Below, one piece after another: positions 11,040 through 23,711 of a stretch of 64,000 nt of DNA; the stretch's first letter is position 1, and each line of letters opens with the position of its first letter. A program made the translations under genes and the position numbers. The stretch spans positions 115,131,866 to 115,195,865 of the forward strand of contig OV884011.1 of NCBI GenBank assembly GCA_930367205.1. The letters are read 5' to 3'. The DNA is from Acanthosoma haemorrhoidale. Taxonomy: Eukaryota > Arthropoda > Insecta > Hemiptera > Acanthosomatidae. Under the pieces are notes generated by a model that saw nothing but the letters and a program-made list of their open reading frames with translations, was not told the origin of the DNA and made no database searches.

Positions 11040-11224
11040 GGTCTAAGCTCTCTAGTTAGGATTTTAGGATGAGGGAGAAATATAAAGTATTTAGGGTGAT
11101 TGGATCCTTCTACTAGGAGGACCTGCTTGAAGGTGGTGTGAGAGGAGTTAGGAGTGTGGGAATCCTCGGTGGAGGTTGATTGTTAGTTTGGGATAGCTTG
11201 CAAGTGTGGGGATTAATATATTTC
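11040..11224 (-). repeat. interspersed repeat matching 58790-58980 in reverse
   Basis: Blocks such as TAGGAGGACCTGCTTGAAGG and GAGTGTGGGAATCCTCGGT match the reverse complement of 58830-58920, and the flanking parts around CTCTCTAGTTAGGAT also align. The family is unknown; the pyrimidine-rich plus-sense copy at 58.8 kb resembles LTR U5 sequence in composition. Confidence 0.55.
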
Positions 11225-12499
11225 TTATTTATCTTTACTTTATGATACACTATCCTCTTCTGTTATAATAAATGCGATAGTCATTCATACGATTATATTC
11301 GAATGAAAAAATATCATTACTGAATACTACGATGATCGCTTTGATTTATTGGTATATTTTCTTATCAGCCGTTTGAATTTCTTACGCTCACTAAAATTTA
11401 TGACGTTTTGGTATATTTTGCTATTTGAATTTAACTCCCTAGCATACTCCAACATGGGGTTGGTTCCCTTTCTATAAGTTAGTTATTTATTATAATAAAA
11501 TAAATTATTTCCCAAATTCAAAGCGTATTTTATTTAGTAATATTGCGGCAAATTCCTTTAACCGTAAATAAAAAAAAACTACCGTAACTTTTTCATTAGA
11601 TTACATAATTCGAAATTACAAATATTCTTGAAAAATTATATTGATCCCTATTTATAGCGTTTAGAAACTGCTTAAATCTGCGATACTGGTATGTTGTCTA
11701 TGTGTTATTATTTAACTATTATATTAGTTTACTATATTAAGACTCTGATTATGGCGTATCTAATTGTCAATTCTGGCATGGAAACGTTGAGTTTGTTTCT
11801 ATAAATAAGTGCAAATTTGCTATTATAAAAATAATTTATAGCCATTTAATTTCATCATTTATATTTTTAAAAGATCGATATTTTCCCAATTTTCAAATTA
11901 ATTTATTTTCATTACCAAATTAATTAATTGTTTAAATTGAATACAATTGAAAGATTTTATTTAACAAAATAAAACACATTTATCTCGGAATCAATTTTAT
12001 TAAATTTGATTTTATCTAACTGTAAAATTATATTTAACTGGCAGGATTACCTGGCGTTGCCCTATTTTTTGTGCACGTTTCTTATGTTAAGTGCTCTTAT
12101 TGCTTACACTAATTTGCTAATGGTTACGATTGTGTCAAGATATTTTAATCCGAAGTTTCGAAGAAATCGCTTCTGACTTTAGATAAAATATTTCATAAAC
12201 ACTAACCGGGGAAACGTTGAGGATTTATTCTCTATAGAGTAGCATACAAATGAAAATCGTAGCTTTTCTTTTGAGATGTAAAGAGGCAAAAAACGCTGCA
12301 AAAAAAAATAGTTACAATTACTTTAAAAACATTTTTTTTTTGCACTTAACAAAAACGATTTTATAATATATAAAGATAGGTTGTTTATAAAAATGCTTCA
12401 TATTGTTTTCATAAAAAATGTAATTGAAAAATTATATCGCGCACAATATAAAACTAATTATTTAAGTAAATAATGTACTAAAACAAAATATTGATGATA

Positions 12500-13194
12500 T
12501 ACAGAGGGGTCCAAAAAAATGTATCCACTGGTTAACAGTCCATAACTTGCAAACTAATTGACGGAGTTGTCTCATTTTTGGTGAAAGTGTAGCTTAAAGT
12601 CCAACTTAAAGATATCACTGTTGGTGTTCGAAATGGTCACCATTAACATCCACACACAAACGATGCCGCCGAACTGCAGCACGAACTACTGACTGCAACG
12701 TGTTCAGTTGGATATTTGCACATAAATGTACGATGGATTCTCGAAGTTCATCAAATGTTCGTGGCTTTTGTCGATAAACGACGTCCTCTACGGCCTATCC
12801 ATCTTCCTGGTAGATTTTCGTTGAGATAAGCCCTAACACGATTATGGTTCAAATTTGTCTCGAATGCGACGAATCGTTAAACGAGTCGGTGGCTCTGTTT
12901 GATACACATTTAACCATTGCCGTTGAACCTCATTTTTGTTTTCGTACTTAAAATACCACTTTAAAACAGACTTCCTTTCATCAAATATGAGCCAGCCATG
13001 TTTACATGTTACCAATAAAACACTAACTATCAGGCGACTGTCATCTGACAAAACAAAACAACGCAATACAACGCTTGTATGGCGATTGCCGGAACTACAA
13101 ACGATTACACTACCAAAAATGAGACAACTCCGTCAATTAGTTTGCAAGTTATGGACTTTTAAACAGTGGATACATTTTTTTGGACCCCTCTGTA
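12500..13194 (-). mobile_element. non-autonomous Tc1/mariner-superfamily transposon with long TIRs and TA TSD
   Basis: The left end TACAGAGGGGTCCAAAAAAA starts at 12500 and its inverted copy ends at 13194. The inverted match runs about 82 bp inward with a few changes (through CAAACTAATTGACGGAGTTG). A TA lies directly outside each end (12498-12499 and 13195-13196). The 695-bp element carries transposase remnants on the minus strand. Unit A of the repeat at about 1093-1125 shows the same site without the insertion. Confidence 0.9.
12615..13066 (-). pseudogene. transposase with two internal deletions
   Basis: The minus strand starts with a helix-turn-helix region of the kind found in arthropod Tc1/mariner-superfamily transposases (DUF4817-like): FDERKSVLKWYFKYENKNE, then RLTIRRIRDKFEP. 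It then jumps to RVRAYLNENLPGRWIGRRG, which normally lies late in the DDE domain. After another gap and a frame change come KPRTFDELRESIVHLCANI and VNGDHFEH, the usual C-terminal end, with a stop at 12615. The catalytic aspartates and the segment with the SPDL motif are missing, so the protein cannot be active. The TIRs are intact, so the copy could in principle be moved by a related transposase. This start is only the longest open frame. Confidence 0.8.
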
Positions 13195-13309
13195 TATTCG
13201 TTTAACGATAAAATAAAATCTACGATAATTTTATGGTAACAAAAAATCCTCTTTTTATAAGAATGAAACGAAGTGGCATCGTTCCTTTTCACAGTGAGGT
13301 TACTTTATT

Positions 13310-13712
13310 TTTGTATACGTCGGGGCACCACCAGTTGGATCTCAATGACCTAAACCTGCTGGCAGAAAAAGAGAAGCCTTTTGGTCTATGACCTTGCCAC
13401 CGACGCTCTGGTGACTAGCCTTATTGTTGAGCTCTCTGACTTCATATCGAAGTCCCGAGTGTGTGCGGTGGTCAGGAGAAGAGGTAGGAGATTGGGGTAG
13501 AGGCAGTTTATGTGGTCTCGGAACAAATTAAATTCACACCCGAAATCTAAGGGTAGGTGTAAACCGACCGGATGACAAAGGCGAGTGTGAACAGGAGAGA
13601 AACAGACCGAGGTTGGAGCGGCACTGGGAAGGTTGTGGTGCCACCAAATCCGTAGTCCGCGTAGAAGGCGTTCCTTCCAGGAATACCAGTCTGAAGTTAA
13701 AATTCTATACAG
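13310..13712 (-). mobile_element. degenerate LTR fragment (23.7-kb LTR family)
   Basis: GGTCAGGAGAAGAGGTAGGA followed by GTTTATGTGGTCT, AATTCACACC and GGCGAGTGTGAACAGGAGAG matches the minus-strand R-U5 part of the LTRs at 37100-37230 and 59430-59550. Ends and TSD are not visible. It abuts the LINE fragment at 13713. Confidence 0.6.
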
Positions 13713-14113
13713 TAAAAAAAGGACCTGGCGATGGGGCTCCCTTTGGATTACATATAGAGACCTAAAACTATCTTATGACTAACTTATGAACTAAGTTCCA
13801 AAGTGTTCCTAACTTCCTCGAAAACCTGCTGCCATTGCTGGGAAACGGAGGTAGGGATATACTGCAGAGAGTCAAAGAATTCGGTAATTAACTCATCCAC
13901 CGTAGGCAACTCAAAAGTCTTTGTACAGTTCACTATTCCTCTGCTGCTGGAATGAGGTATGTCGGGCCACTTTTATAAATATCCCGTTTTGAAAGTGTTG
14001 GAGTCGTTTTGCTGTCGCTTCCGTCAGATGACTAACAAGCGGTGCAACGTACAGCTGAATAGGCCAGAGTATGCTCTTTTATATCTTGAGCTTTAGGCGC
14101 ATGAGAGGGATGT
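13713..14113 (-). mobile_element. 5'-truncated jockey-like LINE 3' end
   Basis: This minus-strand copy of the family at 47705-48678 has C-terminal coding sequence at 13784-14110 and a short 3' UTR with a degenerate version of the AGGTGA hairpin (GGGAGCCCCATCGCC near 13738-13753). The A-rich 3' end is not obvious and no TSD was found. Confidence 0.7.
13784..14110 (-). pseudogene. jockey-like LINE ORF2 C-terminus, stopped and frameshifted
   Basis: From 14110 the minus strand reads PLMRLKLKI, a stop, then KSILWPIQLYVAPL, AKRLQHFQNGIFIKVARHTS and QQQRNSELYKDF, which align block for block with 48200-48380 (LSLRLKLLIYKSIL, AKKLQQFQNG). A stop at the KDF end is bypassed by a one-base shift into LPTVDEL and FFDSLQYIPTS, with a final stop at 13784. 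These are post-RT C-terminal blocks; no catalytic motif is present. An old inactive fragment. Confidence 0.75.
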
Positions 14114-17100
14114 CAGTAGGTGTGTGAGCCAGTACGATTCGCGCGTACTTGTTTACATTTTCTCACAAAATGACCACAGAAAACAGAGAGCGAGTCAATT
14201 AAGACTGCTGACCCGGTTTAAATAGCTAGGGACTGTTCGCGAGCCATTAACAATTGAGCTTGCATTGTGCTTCAGGCTAGCGCTCCCAGTGAACTAGTAT
14301 TCTGTCTCACTATTCTAGTGCACCATGATTTATTTATTATAATTATTTTGCTAATCCATTGGTAATCCATATATACATATAAACACCAAACCATATATAC
14401 ACGTACACAGAAAAATATGTATATTATGTGTCCATTCCATTTTCTTGGTATGCTTCCTTTTTATATATCAAGGGTCAAATTTTTTGTAACCCCGAACTCT
14501 GAAGATGTAATATGAGCAGTTTTCGTTTTTATTACTATATACCATTCATTGATGGTTCAATGAAATGGAATGAAAAACTATATTTAATAAAAATATAATT
14601 TGTTCATAATATTATAATTGATTTTACCACATAGACTGAAGACCGAAAGTGCTTCCGCAGAGAGTATAAAGATCAGGAATAGGTCAAATGTAATATACAT
14701 CATATGTGGATATTGATGTTACCTAAGTCATAATAATAACACGGTAATGGTAATAACCATAACACCATATAGGAAATGACATTTCCGTAGGTCGGATCCC
14801 GAAAATGGTGATGACAAATGATTGAACGTGATTCGCTCTGTGTTTCATCATCTTTGTCATGCGGCTGATTTGCGAACTTTAGTCAAACTTGATGAATGTC
14901 ATTGTAAATAACGTTTGATAAAAATTTGATTTTCAAATTTGAAATTCTTTGCAACACATTTTTTTTTTAGTTGGTCTTGGTTATCTTAGATTAACGAGAA
15001 AAGTATATGATTGCAAGCTGTTTTTCTGCTCATTAACTGTTTCTATTCTAAGATCAAAAACGTTGTCAAACTCAGGCAGAAGGACGATAACAAATATCGA
15101 GGCTTCCCATTAACTTAAGAAGGTTTGTAGTATAGTTCAAATCCACATGAAAATTTCGCAAAGTACATTTGTGACTCGCCCAATGGAGTATTTCTCTATT
15201 GCTCCATATATGGATTGATAATTTTGACTGGCGTGCAGCACATAAATAGGGGGAATGGAGCAGTCATTGGAAAATTAGACATGTGCAATAGCCCCAACTG
15301 GGCGAACAACCTTTTAACGACCACACACATTTTAGGGACACAATTTTTTTCCTATTACTGTGATGTTATTCTGTACTTAATAGCTGGAGGTTAGGTCTAG
15401 AATTAATAAGTTTTGAAAGAGATTGAGATTATGGGTTCAATACCGGATGAAGTTAGATTACTTTATGTCTTAGCTCCATCTGCATTGATCAGACGATCTC
15501 TGTTAGGTATAACATCGAAGTAATAAGTTTTTGTTTTTATATAACATACAATTTTTTAAGATTTATTTATTGTTGCGAGATATCATCAATTGAGACTCAC
15601 CGAGTTTTTTAAAGAGTTTAATCGCAATCCGTGTAGAAATGATGTATTCCAACATTCAAAATCTATGCGGTCGAAAACCTTTTATTATTTGAAAACGTCA
15701 TTTAAGTATTTTAGTTTTTATATGGAGGGGATATTAGGATATTTTAGATAAAGAGGCTCTTACAAATATAAATGGATGGCTTCTGGTAGAAGAGTGACAC
15801 AACACATCATGTCTTAAACGAACTACAGTGTAAGATAATATGAATTTTATGAACTAACCGTGTTTACCTATTATGTTTTGACTAGTATAATTTATCTACA
15901 AAATACAATCATTACTAATTACTGAACACATCTGCGTAGAAAATTGGCAATGAAATCGCTTAAAAGCTCTCTAGACACCGTTTAATATTTCAAGTGTTTG
16001 TGTACACGATTAACCAGCTAAAACTTCTGAAATGATGCGAAGGAATACAGTGTACAGTAGCAATAATAAACCAGTAAAATATTTTTCTAGTGTGATGGTG
16101 TGCAATGAGGGTATTATATCATCGGAATCACATTCGCTTGTTAGGCCAAGGGAAAGTTCTTAGGCGTGCAAAGGATCTTAAAGAAATAGGAAGCCGTAAT
16201 TCTGCCTGAGAGCACAATTCTATTCAGATTATTCCGTGCAAGGTTCTTATTCGTGTTTCGTCCGACTCGGATCGGGTTCATTGTTGCCTCTCACATCAAA
16301 TATAATAGCAATAGTTTTTATTTTTTATTATAAAAAGAAATTTTACACATTAGTTAATTTAGCTCTTTTGCAAAAGCATAATATTTAAATTTTTTTTGCT
16401 CTAATAATAACATTAATTACACGTCAAAATAAAAAATATTATTTTACATTTTTTGAAATTTTATTACAGTTAGTTTTTTTTTTTTAATCTTATTCTCTCC
16501 TTTAGAATACCAAATGGAAAGAGAATCGATTATAAAATATGTACATAGTTGAATATTGGGGGGAATATTTTTGAAAAAATGTTTTTGCTATCCGGATGTC
16601 AGACATCTATGTTAACTAGATACTTATTAAGTAGACTCCAGTTTTACGTAAAGAACTCACTGCGAAGGAAGCTGATTGAGGGAAAGGATGCCCAATGGGT
16701 GAGCTGAAGTAGAGGACAGGAAAAAACATACATAAGCTGAAATTTATGACAGCTGACTAAAAGGAAATATGGTTGCCTCATACCCACTTTGAGAAAGGAC
16801 AGAGTCTAATTTAGCAGGCCGTAGTTTGGAAAACGGTGGGCAAGAGGTGAATCAGGATGCCCAATCTGTCTTGAAGAAGAACCGTGAAGGAAAATCTATA
16901 TATTGATGGTTGTACATAAAGAGAGGTTAAGAGGATGATACGATTGCAAATGATGAACGAGCGTAGAGAGCGACATGTTCCTATAGGAATCAGAGGGCAT
17001 GAGGGGATAAAAAATCAAATAATTATGGGTCATAAGTAAAGAATAAAGTAATATACCACGCACGGTCCTGTTTGACAAGAGTATGGGCTGGAAGAGTCTA

Positions 17101-20081
17101 GATTTAAACAACGGCAGTAAAGAAAATAGTAAAATATTAATGGCGACGAAGTTCCATACATTTGGAATGAGCCGCCCAAAGATGCTAATGTGTACTTAAT
17201 AATTGTACTCCCTTAACAGGGAGTAGAATAAATGTCAAACCAACTAGGTCTTTTGTAGGTCTATTTAGCGGAGGATTAAAAGCTAATTCGGGGAGTTTTG
17301 GTGGAAACTCGGGAGCGGAACGTACCCAAAGAACCAATTCCCATAACTCAGAGGAAGGGTGTTATATGACAGTTTTAGGAAATCAAAGGATTCATATCAG
17401 GAAGCAATATAGTCGTTTAACTGTCTCAAGAACCTCAGAGTGGTCATAATACTTCACTCGTTTGTATGTGCACTTGTTGCGGAGCAATTTGTGTGTGGAA
17501 ATGTATGTATGACGATCCTGGATATGATTTGCTCTAGGATCATACCAAAGTTATTAGGATAGGAGAAGTAATTAGTGAATATTTTTTGTTCCTTTTATGC
17601 GCGCCTGATGATGTAATTGAAAAACCAACGATTCAAGCCTTTATTGACTCCTAAAGTTCTTCGATTTAACACATCAATTCCCATAACCACTCCGAATGTA
17701 AGAGAGGCTTAGGTTTAGTTAGGTAAGCTCCACCCCCCCACTTTAACTCTTTTTAAGAAAAGAAGTAAATGACTGAAAATCAAACCATAAGCAGAATACT
17801 ATATTACTTTAAACTATGCTTTTTTGTTTTTGTTTAATTCGGACTCAACTACGACTGTAGGGATTCATGAAATTTAGTTCAGCGAACGATAAACTTCTCG
17901 CTTTGTATTTTTAAAATGTTATAATTAGTGTTTATCTTTAAATAATAATTGAAAATTAAATTTTGTAATATATAAACGTTTACTAAAACGTTGCTATTTC
18001 AAAGAGAATGTTTTTTATTATCGCATGATAAACGTGTTTTACTATGAAATTGTATTAATCAACCAATAATGAACTAAAAAACAACAGATGTTCCATTGAA
18101 ATGGTATTTGCAGAGCAAACATTTGTTTGTTTAATTATTTACACCATTATGTACTCCCATTGAGGGCTGAATGGTGGGCTATCATGTCAACAAATACCCA
18201 CCACTATTTTTGGAAATGTAATAAATTCATTTTCCATTAAGAGATCTGAGCGCAGAACCCTTCATGACAGTAATCAGTTACCCTAACTATTACTCGAAAT
18301 GAGAGCACAAGCATACATTTAGTAATATGTTCTATTTTTGAAATGATTTTGCAACTTATGTACTGTATGTGATAAACCTGATAATTTGTTACCATAATCT
18401 CTTTCAATTTTGCAAAATGTCGTACCCCAAACCTCTCTGCCCAAACACATGCAGCCGGTTATCTCAACCTTGCACTTGATTTTTGTTAAAATTATTCACT
18501 TACACCCCTGTGAACAAGGCTTCTTCCAACTATGATCTCGTTTTTTAAGCTGGTTGCATTAGGTAAAAAAGTAGTTGATTTGCATATTACGTACAAATTG
18601 TAACTAACTTTCATATCACCTGTACTTATAATAATTAATTTTTGCTACTCTGCCCTTTTTATAAATCATTATTCTTAAATCAATCTGGACTTGAGTTTGT
18701 ATGAGTATACGTGAACCCACACAAATTGAAGGGAAAATAAACTGTTAAAAAAACAATTAAACACTTTAAAAACAATTAAAACTGATTGGTATGAACTTGA
18801 AATGTTCATACTTTATGCTTTATCTTTAATCTGGGACTTGTCCACTAAGAATAACAAAGAGGTATATCCGGACTTCTAGCTGGCGTAAATTTATAATACA
18901 AGGTAATTTGAATCTTGTGTTTATCTTATAACATTATTACGCTGTACATACATATTGGATTAAGATGAAACCACAGAGTAAGAATAAAAAACAGAAAACA
19001 TAGAAGAGTGAAAGTGGGTAAAGTTCTACAATTATTTTGCCAAAGTAACTTAAGATAAAAAGTAATAATTATTGGAATGTATATTTATGATTAAATGAAG
19101 GATAAAACTACAAAAAGGAATATGGTGTATAAATAAGATTAAGATTTATTAAACTGAAGAGAAGTATGGTGCTGATGAAGTCTGGATGTAAAGATAAAAA
19201 GTGATAAGGAGTGAAAATATTCACTTTAGATTGATTATTTTATAGCTCACTATGTACCTTACAAAATAAAAAAATAATAGTAAATCATACAAACCAATAA
19301 AACATAAAATAAAGTTATATTCAGGGTTGTTTTTTGATGATTTGTATTACTACTATGGAACTGTAAGTCTTCTACAAGACTGGACTACTGAGCACACACA
19401 TCTACTTCCACTAAGTTACTACATACTACTACACATCTACAGCTACAGTTACTACACATCTACTTCCACTAAGTAAGGCTTATAAATGTGTCAAGTTCAA
19501 TATTTAACTTTAATGGTAAGGTCATAAACAACCATATATCTGAGAAATACATATTTCTTCATCGGTGTGAATGAATCCCTACATAGCACAATTTTATCGT
19601 TTTAATAATAAGTGACTAAAATAAGTCACCACTTTCTGTTAAAAAGAAAAGAATATAAATAATACGCACTGTTCATGCCGAGATAGACTTTGGTAAATTA
19701 TGCAAATAAGAGTATATATATAGGTTACAGAAAGCTTCTTCCTTTGAAATATTTAAGGAAGTGATGTGCAATAGATGTTGACATTTTGCGAGAAAATGGG
19801 CAACCTAGTAAAAGAAGCCAGAAGAAACCAATGTATCCAAAAATCCCAGGAAATAAAGGAGAAAATAACATGAAACATATCCTAATCATACTTTACATGA
19901 TGTCATAGTTTACTGTAACAACAAGATACAGAATATTATCTTAGGACCTCTTAGAGGAGATCAACGACATCAGTGATATCTAAACACGAGAGTCGTCGAA
20001 ATTACAATTAACGCGAGATTGAATTAAAAACACTGAATTGTTAAGTTGTATCGGTTAACATGTTGACAGCTGACGGTTGTG
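14114..20081. other. long unassigned AT-rich region
   Basis: I find no coding frame, LTR end, TIR or RNA gene in these 6 kb. From 16640 to 17110 the plus strand is purine-rich. The 71-residue minus frame at 16896-17111 has no recognisable domain. The region may hold old decayed elements or intron sequence. Confidence 0.4.
19385..19480. repeat. short degenerate tandem repeat
   Basis: Blocks of ACACATCTACTTCCACTAAG and CTACTACATACTACTAC recur two to three times over about 95 bp. Low-complexity, CTA-rich. Confidence 0.6.
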
Positions 20082-20640
20082 GAAATTGAGGATTTCCACA
20101 GAGATGCCAACCATTCAGTGACTCCTAAATGCCAAGAGCCTTTGTCGAAAGGCGACCCCGTCCATGTTATCACACAGACACCTATCAACACCTATTAGAG
20201 GACGAACTTCAAGTGAAGCGCAGCTCCGTCGGGTACGCTGCTACCAAACAAAGCTACGAATCTATAAATATGCAACTTTAAAATCAAAGTTAGAGATCAA
20301 TAATATTGATCATATTATGTATTGTGACAATTTATTACATACTTGTAGACAGCGTCACTCCACAACATACACGCCGGCTTTTCACACTACACTGAAGTGA
20401 AAGTTGTCTGTTGGCCGGGGTCCGGAGTAGGGGCGGAGGTGGGGAACCGTCCCGTTACCGACGACTTCCGCGGCTTCGAGTACCGTTCACTGGGGGCACT
20501 TCGCCGGCTCCGTCGTTAGGCTAGGATCAGCTGTCCAGGGAAGGATAAGGTCGCGCCGAACCTCCACCTAGTGACACGGTGTAGCTGAACTCAAACGAGG
20601 AGGCTCGGCTTTCATTCGGTTGCATAATCGCTTCATCTTC
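20082..20640. other. GC-rich, CpG-containing island in AT-rich DNA
   Basis: The core at 20410-20610 is far richer in GC and CpG than the surrounding kilobases (for example GGGGCGGAGG and GTCGCGCCGAACC). The 78-residue plus frame at 20164-20400 at its edge has no recognisable domain. It may be a fragment of a foreign element, a decayed exon, or a promoter-like island. No family is recognised. Confidence 0.4.
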
Positions 20641-23600
20641 TGGATGTCTGTATGTTTTTATTCATGTATGATCAGGTTAAAACCAATTTTAAATTTACTT
20701 TGAAACATGCTGGTGACTTTTCGGTCAAAATTCTAAAACCGGAATTGAGGTAAAGAAGTTGACGAGAAAAAAGTCAGGCCCGTTTCCTGAAAATGCTAGA
20801 CTTTAAATATTTAATTTTTCTCTGCGCGTTAGGACACATTTAAGACCGGAACTGCAAATAAATGTCAACCATCTTATAAAAAAAAGTCTCACTTAATAAA
20901 TGGTTATTTTATACCTTTAAAGTCGTTCTAGTTTGTAATCATTGTAGATCATTGTTTGTCGTTACAAATAAAAGAAAATCTTGTTAAAAAATGGCGAGGA
21001 GACTGATCTCCGGATAAACTATTTATTATGGTTCTATAGTGTGGAGGATTTGATAAGCGTTAATCTTAATATATTCTGTGAAATATCTTTCTAAATACCA
21101 GTTACTATTTTTTATAAGTATTCAATTAAGCATCATATGAATATTGATGACCCGGCCTAATTAGAATTTTTGATTGACTGAATATGAGTGTCTTTTTTAT
21201 TTTGATTCCCCCTTTTTTTAAAGATAAAGAATATGAGTGTCGCGTAAGTCAACGTGTTAAAATGTCATGTCAAACTATGGACAATCATGGTTAGAGGGTG
21301 TGTGTACTCAGGCGTGCTGTTGTTAGAATAACCAACCCTGTGACTGAGCTCGATTCTCAACCAACCCTTAATAGAAGAATTTAGCTTATTCAATATCGAT
21401 TTTTTGTTCACTTTTAAATGAAAGAATGAAATGAAAAAGTCTTTATTATTTTTAAGTCAATAATATTATATTTATTTATTATAAAATGTAAATCTTTGGT
21501 ATAACGCTTCGTTATACGATAGCTAGATAATGGATTGTTAAGCGTTGTCCTACATTAACTATCCGCATTGTATTACTATATCACCTTTTTTGTAATAGTT
21601 AATTTACATTACAGATGACTTAATTTTTGAAGTGTAATACATAAAGAGCAAATTCACACTAATATAAACCACTTTTGTAGTTAGTTCCTACTTTGTGTTA
21701 ATGTTAATGTTTTCAAAATGACGTCTCTAACTTTTCTGAGTTATAAAGTAGTAATTGAAATAAACAGCAGTAACTACCTATAATAATAATAATATAGATT
21801 AATTATACAATTTCATTATTAGTAATTAACGAAATTGATTCAAGTATTCTGAGTCCACTCGTGTATTTAACGTGTGGTCTACCAGTTTAACTGGAGGCGA
21901 CCACCTTACCAAAATCATAAACATGCCTATTTCCCTTGAGCATGATGTCCTACAGATGTAAACAGCTTTTCTTCCAATTCAAATTCAGTCTTTCTGTTTC
22001 TGTCTTGGCAAACCAGACTGATTAAGAATATTGCAACGGAGAAAGATGTGTGAGTAATCATCTGAAGCAAAGACTCTCTTTTTTAAGATGTGATTTGCAA
22101 TTTAGATCAAGCTGGGGGCTAGCAGTAGAGTGCTCATATAATCCTCACCAGAACATAATAAACAAGAGTATCCTGAAAGTGCAGCAATGACAAAGAGTTT
22201 TGTTGATCCGCACCAAATCAATGCCCGTTGAAAATATATAAAAAATTGCTGTTATGATTCGTACAATACTCTCAGTATTTACAATTATCACTACATAATA
22301 GTAGTGACAAATCCCATACAGTTCATCCAAACTTTTTCCTATTGGATTCCTTCCAAAACAAATATTAAGTTAAAAGTCACTGCTCGTTTTTATTTCTTCC
22401 AATGACATTATATAAACGATGACGACTGGTTACAGTCTGTGACTATTATAATGACCATTAGGAAATACCCGCTCAGCTCATTGGGAGAACGGAGGTGCAG
22501 AATTACTACGGCCGAGTATCAGTGTTGCTGTTCTAAATTTTCCTCCCTGGAAAAATTCCATGAATTAAGCTCTCTCGTCACTTTGCAACAATCCTTCGTT
22601 CGGTATCGGTTGATAATCGAAAAATTCAACCATTTTTTTTTTTTGCCGAATGAAGTAAAGTTAAATGTGATGAATTACTCAAGAATTTATTTGTCAAAAA
22701 AGTATTTGTCGTCAATTATTATCTGTTGCGTTATATTTGACTGGACTCTACTCTTGATCATCTTCCCAGTCTTCCACATTTTGACTACAAAATGTGTAGT
22801 GGTATATAGTGGCTTCTCTGGAGCTCTCTTTAGTATGAGTAAATCACATCATAATTTTGTCTTCCCACAATTTATTGTTTATTTCTTATTCAAAAGCTCT
22901 TGCACCAGAGCACATTGACTGCGTGTATCTGATATGACAACCTATAGTGGTGTCTGATTAACAACTCATTAACAAGATCAGGCAAGCACATGAAAATGAC
23001 AGTTTAGGTGGTAGATAGCGCTTGTGAACAATAAATAAATGACTTTTGGGAAGATGAAAACATGACGTCAATTACTTAACCCAAACCAACAGACAGCAAT
23101 TACACAATACTTGTGAATTGTTACCAGTAATTTCCCCTTGGAATCATTAGAGAATAAATATATGTGACCCAATATCGTCGTCACATACAGCACGCATCAC
23201 TGTACGTGTTCTTCAATGGTTATACACGGTTATAAAGCTTTCTACCAGTCGACAATAATCCCTCAAAATGACATAACATAGATAACGAACGCCTTGCAAA
23301 TTTACGGAAATACATCCCAATAATTATCCAATTCCAATCACCTATCCCACTTTGACTAAACATTACCCCCTAAGGAAAATGATCGACTCGTTGGAGATTC
23401 GATCGCACCGTGTTGAGCCGAATCACTTGCCAGCAACCATGAAAGAAGTAAAAGGATCCCACCAAATCCCTTTACTAAGCCTGCCCTGATGATCTCAATC
23501 TGGTGTCAGTTTATTTCTAAAAATAAATACATATTATTAGCACAAGACATGAATGGGGTACTTAAATGAGGAAGGAAAATTAGCAAACTACAAAATTTTG

Positions 23601-23660
23601 CCCATTTAGCTCTTTGGTGAAGCCATGCGATGGCAATTGTATTTTTTGTTAACGATTAAT
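20641..23660. other. unassigned region with one longer open frame
   Basis: AT-rich and mostly featureless. A 159-codon plus-strand frame at 22439-22918 is the longest non-TE frame in the window; it is rich in Ile, Phe, Ser and Cys, has one hydrophobic stretch around SIIICCVIFDWTLLLIIF, and has no motif I recognise. Its first codon and the lack of splice context argue for chance, but a decayed membrane-protein exon cannot be ruled out. Confidence 0.3.
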
Positions 23661-23666
23661 GCTATT

Positions 23667-23711
23667 TATATACACACATATATATATATACATAAATATA
23701 TATATACATAT
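23667..23711. repeat. TA/TACA microsatellite
   Basis: Alternating TATA and TACATA units directly before the solo LTR at 23711. Confidence 0.8.

Larger units (their letters stand above)
11225..13225. repeat. 1.16-kb repeat, unit C (interrupted by a transposon)
   Basis: From 11366 the sequence follows units A and B to 12497, is interrupted by the 12500-13194 element, and resumes with TATTCGTTTAACGATAAAAT to about 13225. Without the insertion its length is about 1,163 bp, the same as the A-to-B period. The 140 bp before it match the region before copy D. No coding function is visible. Confidence 0.75.
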
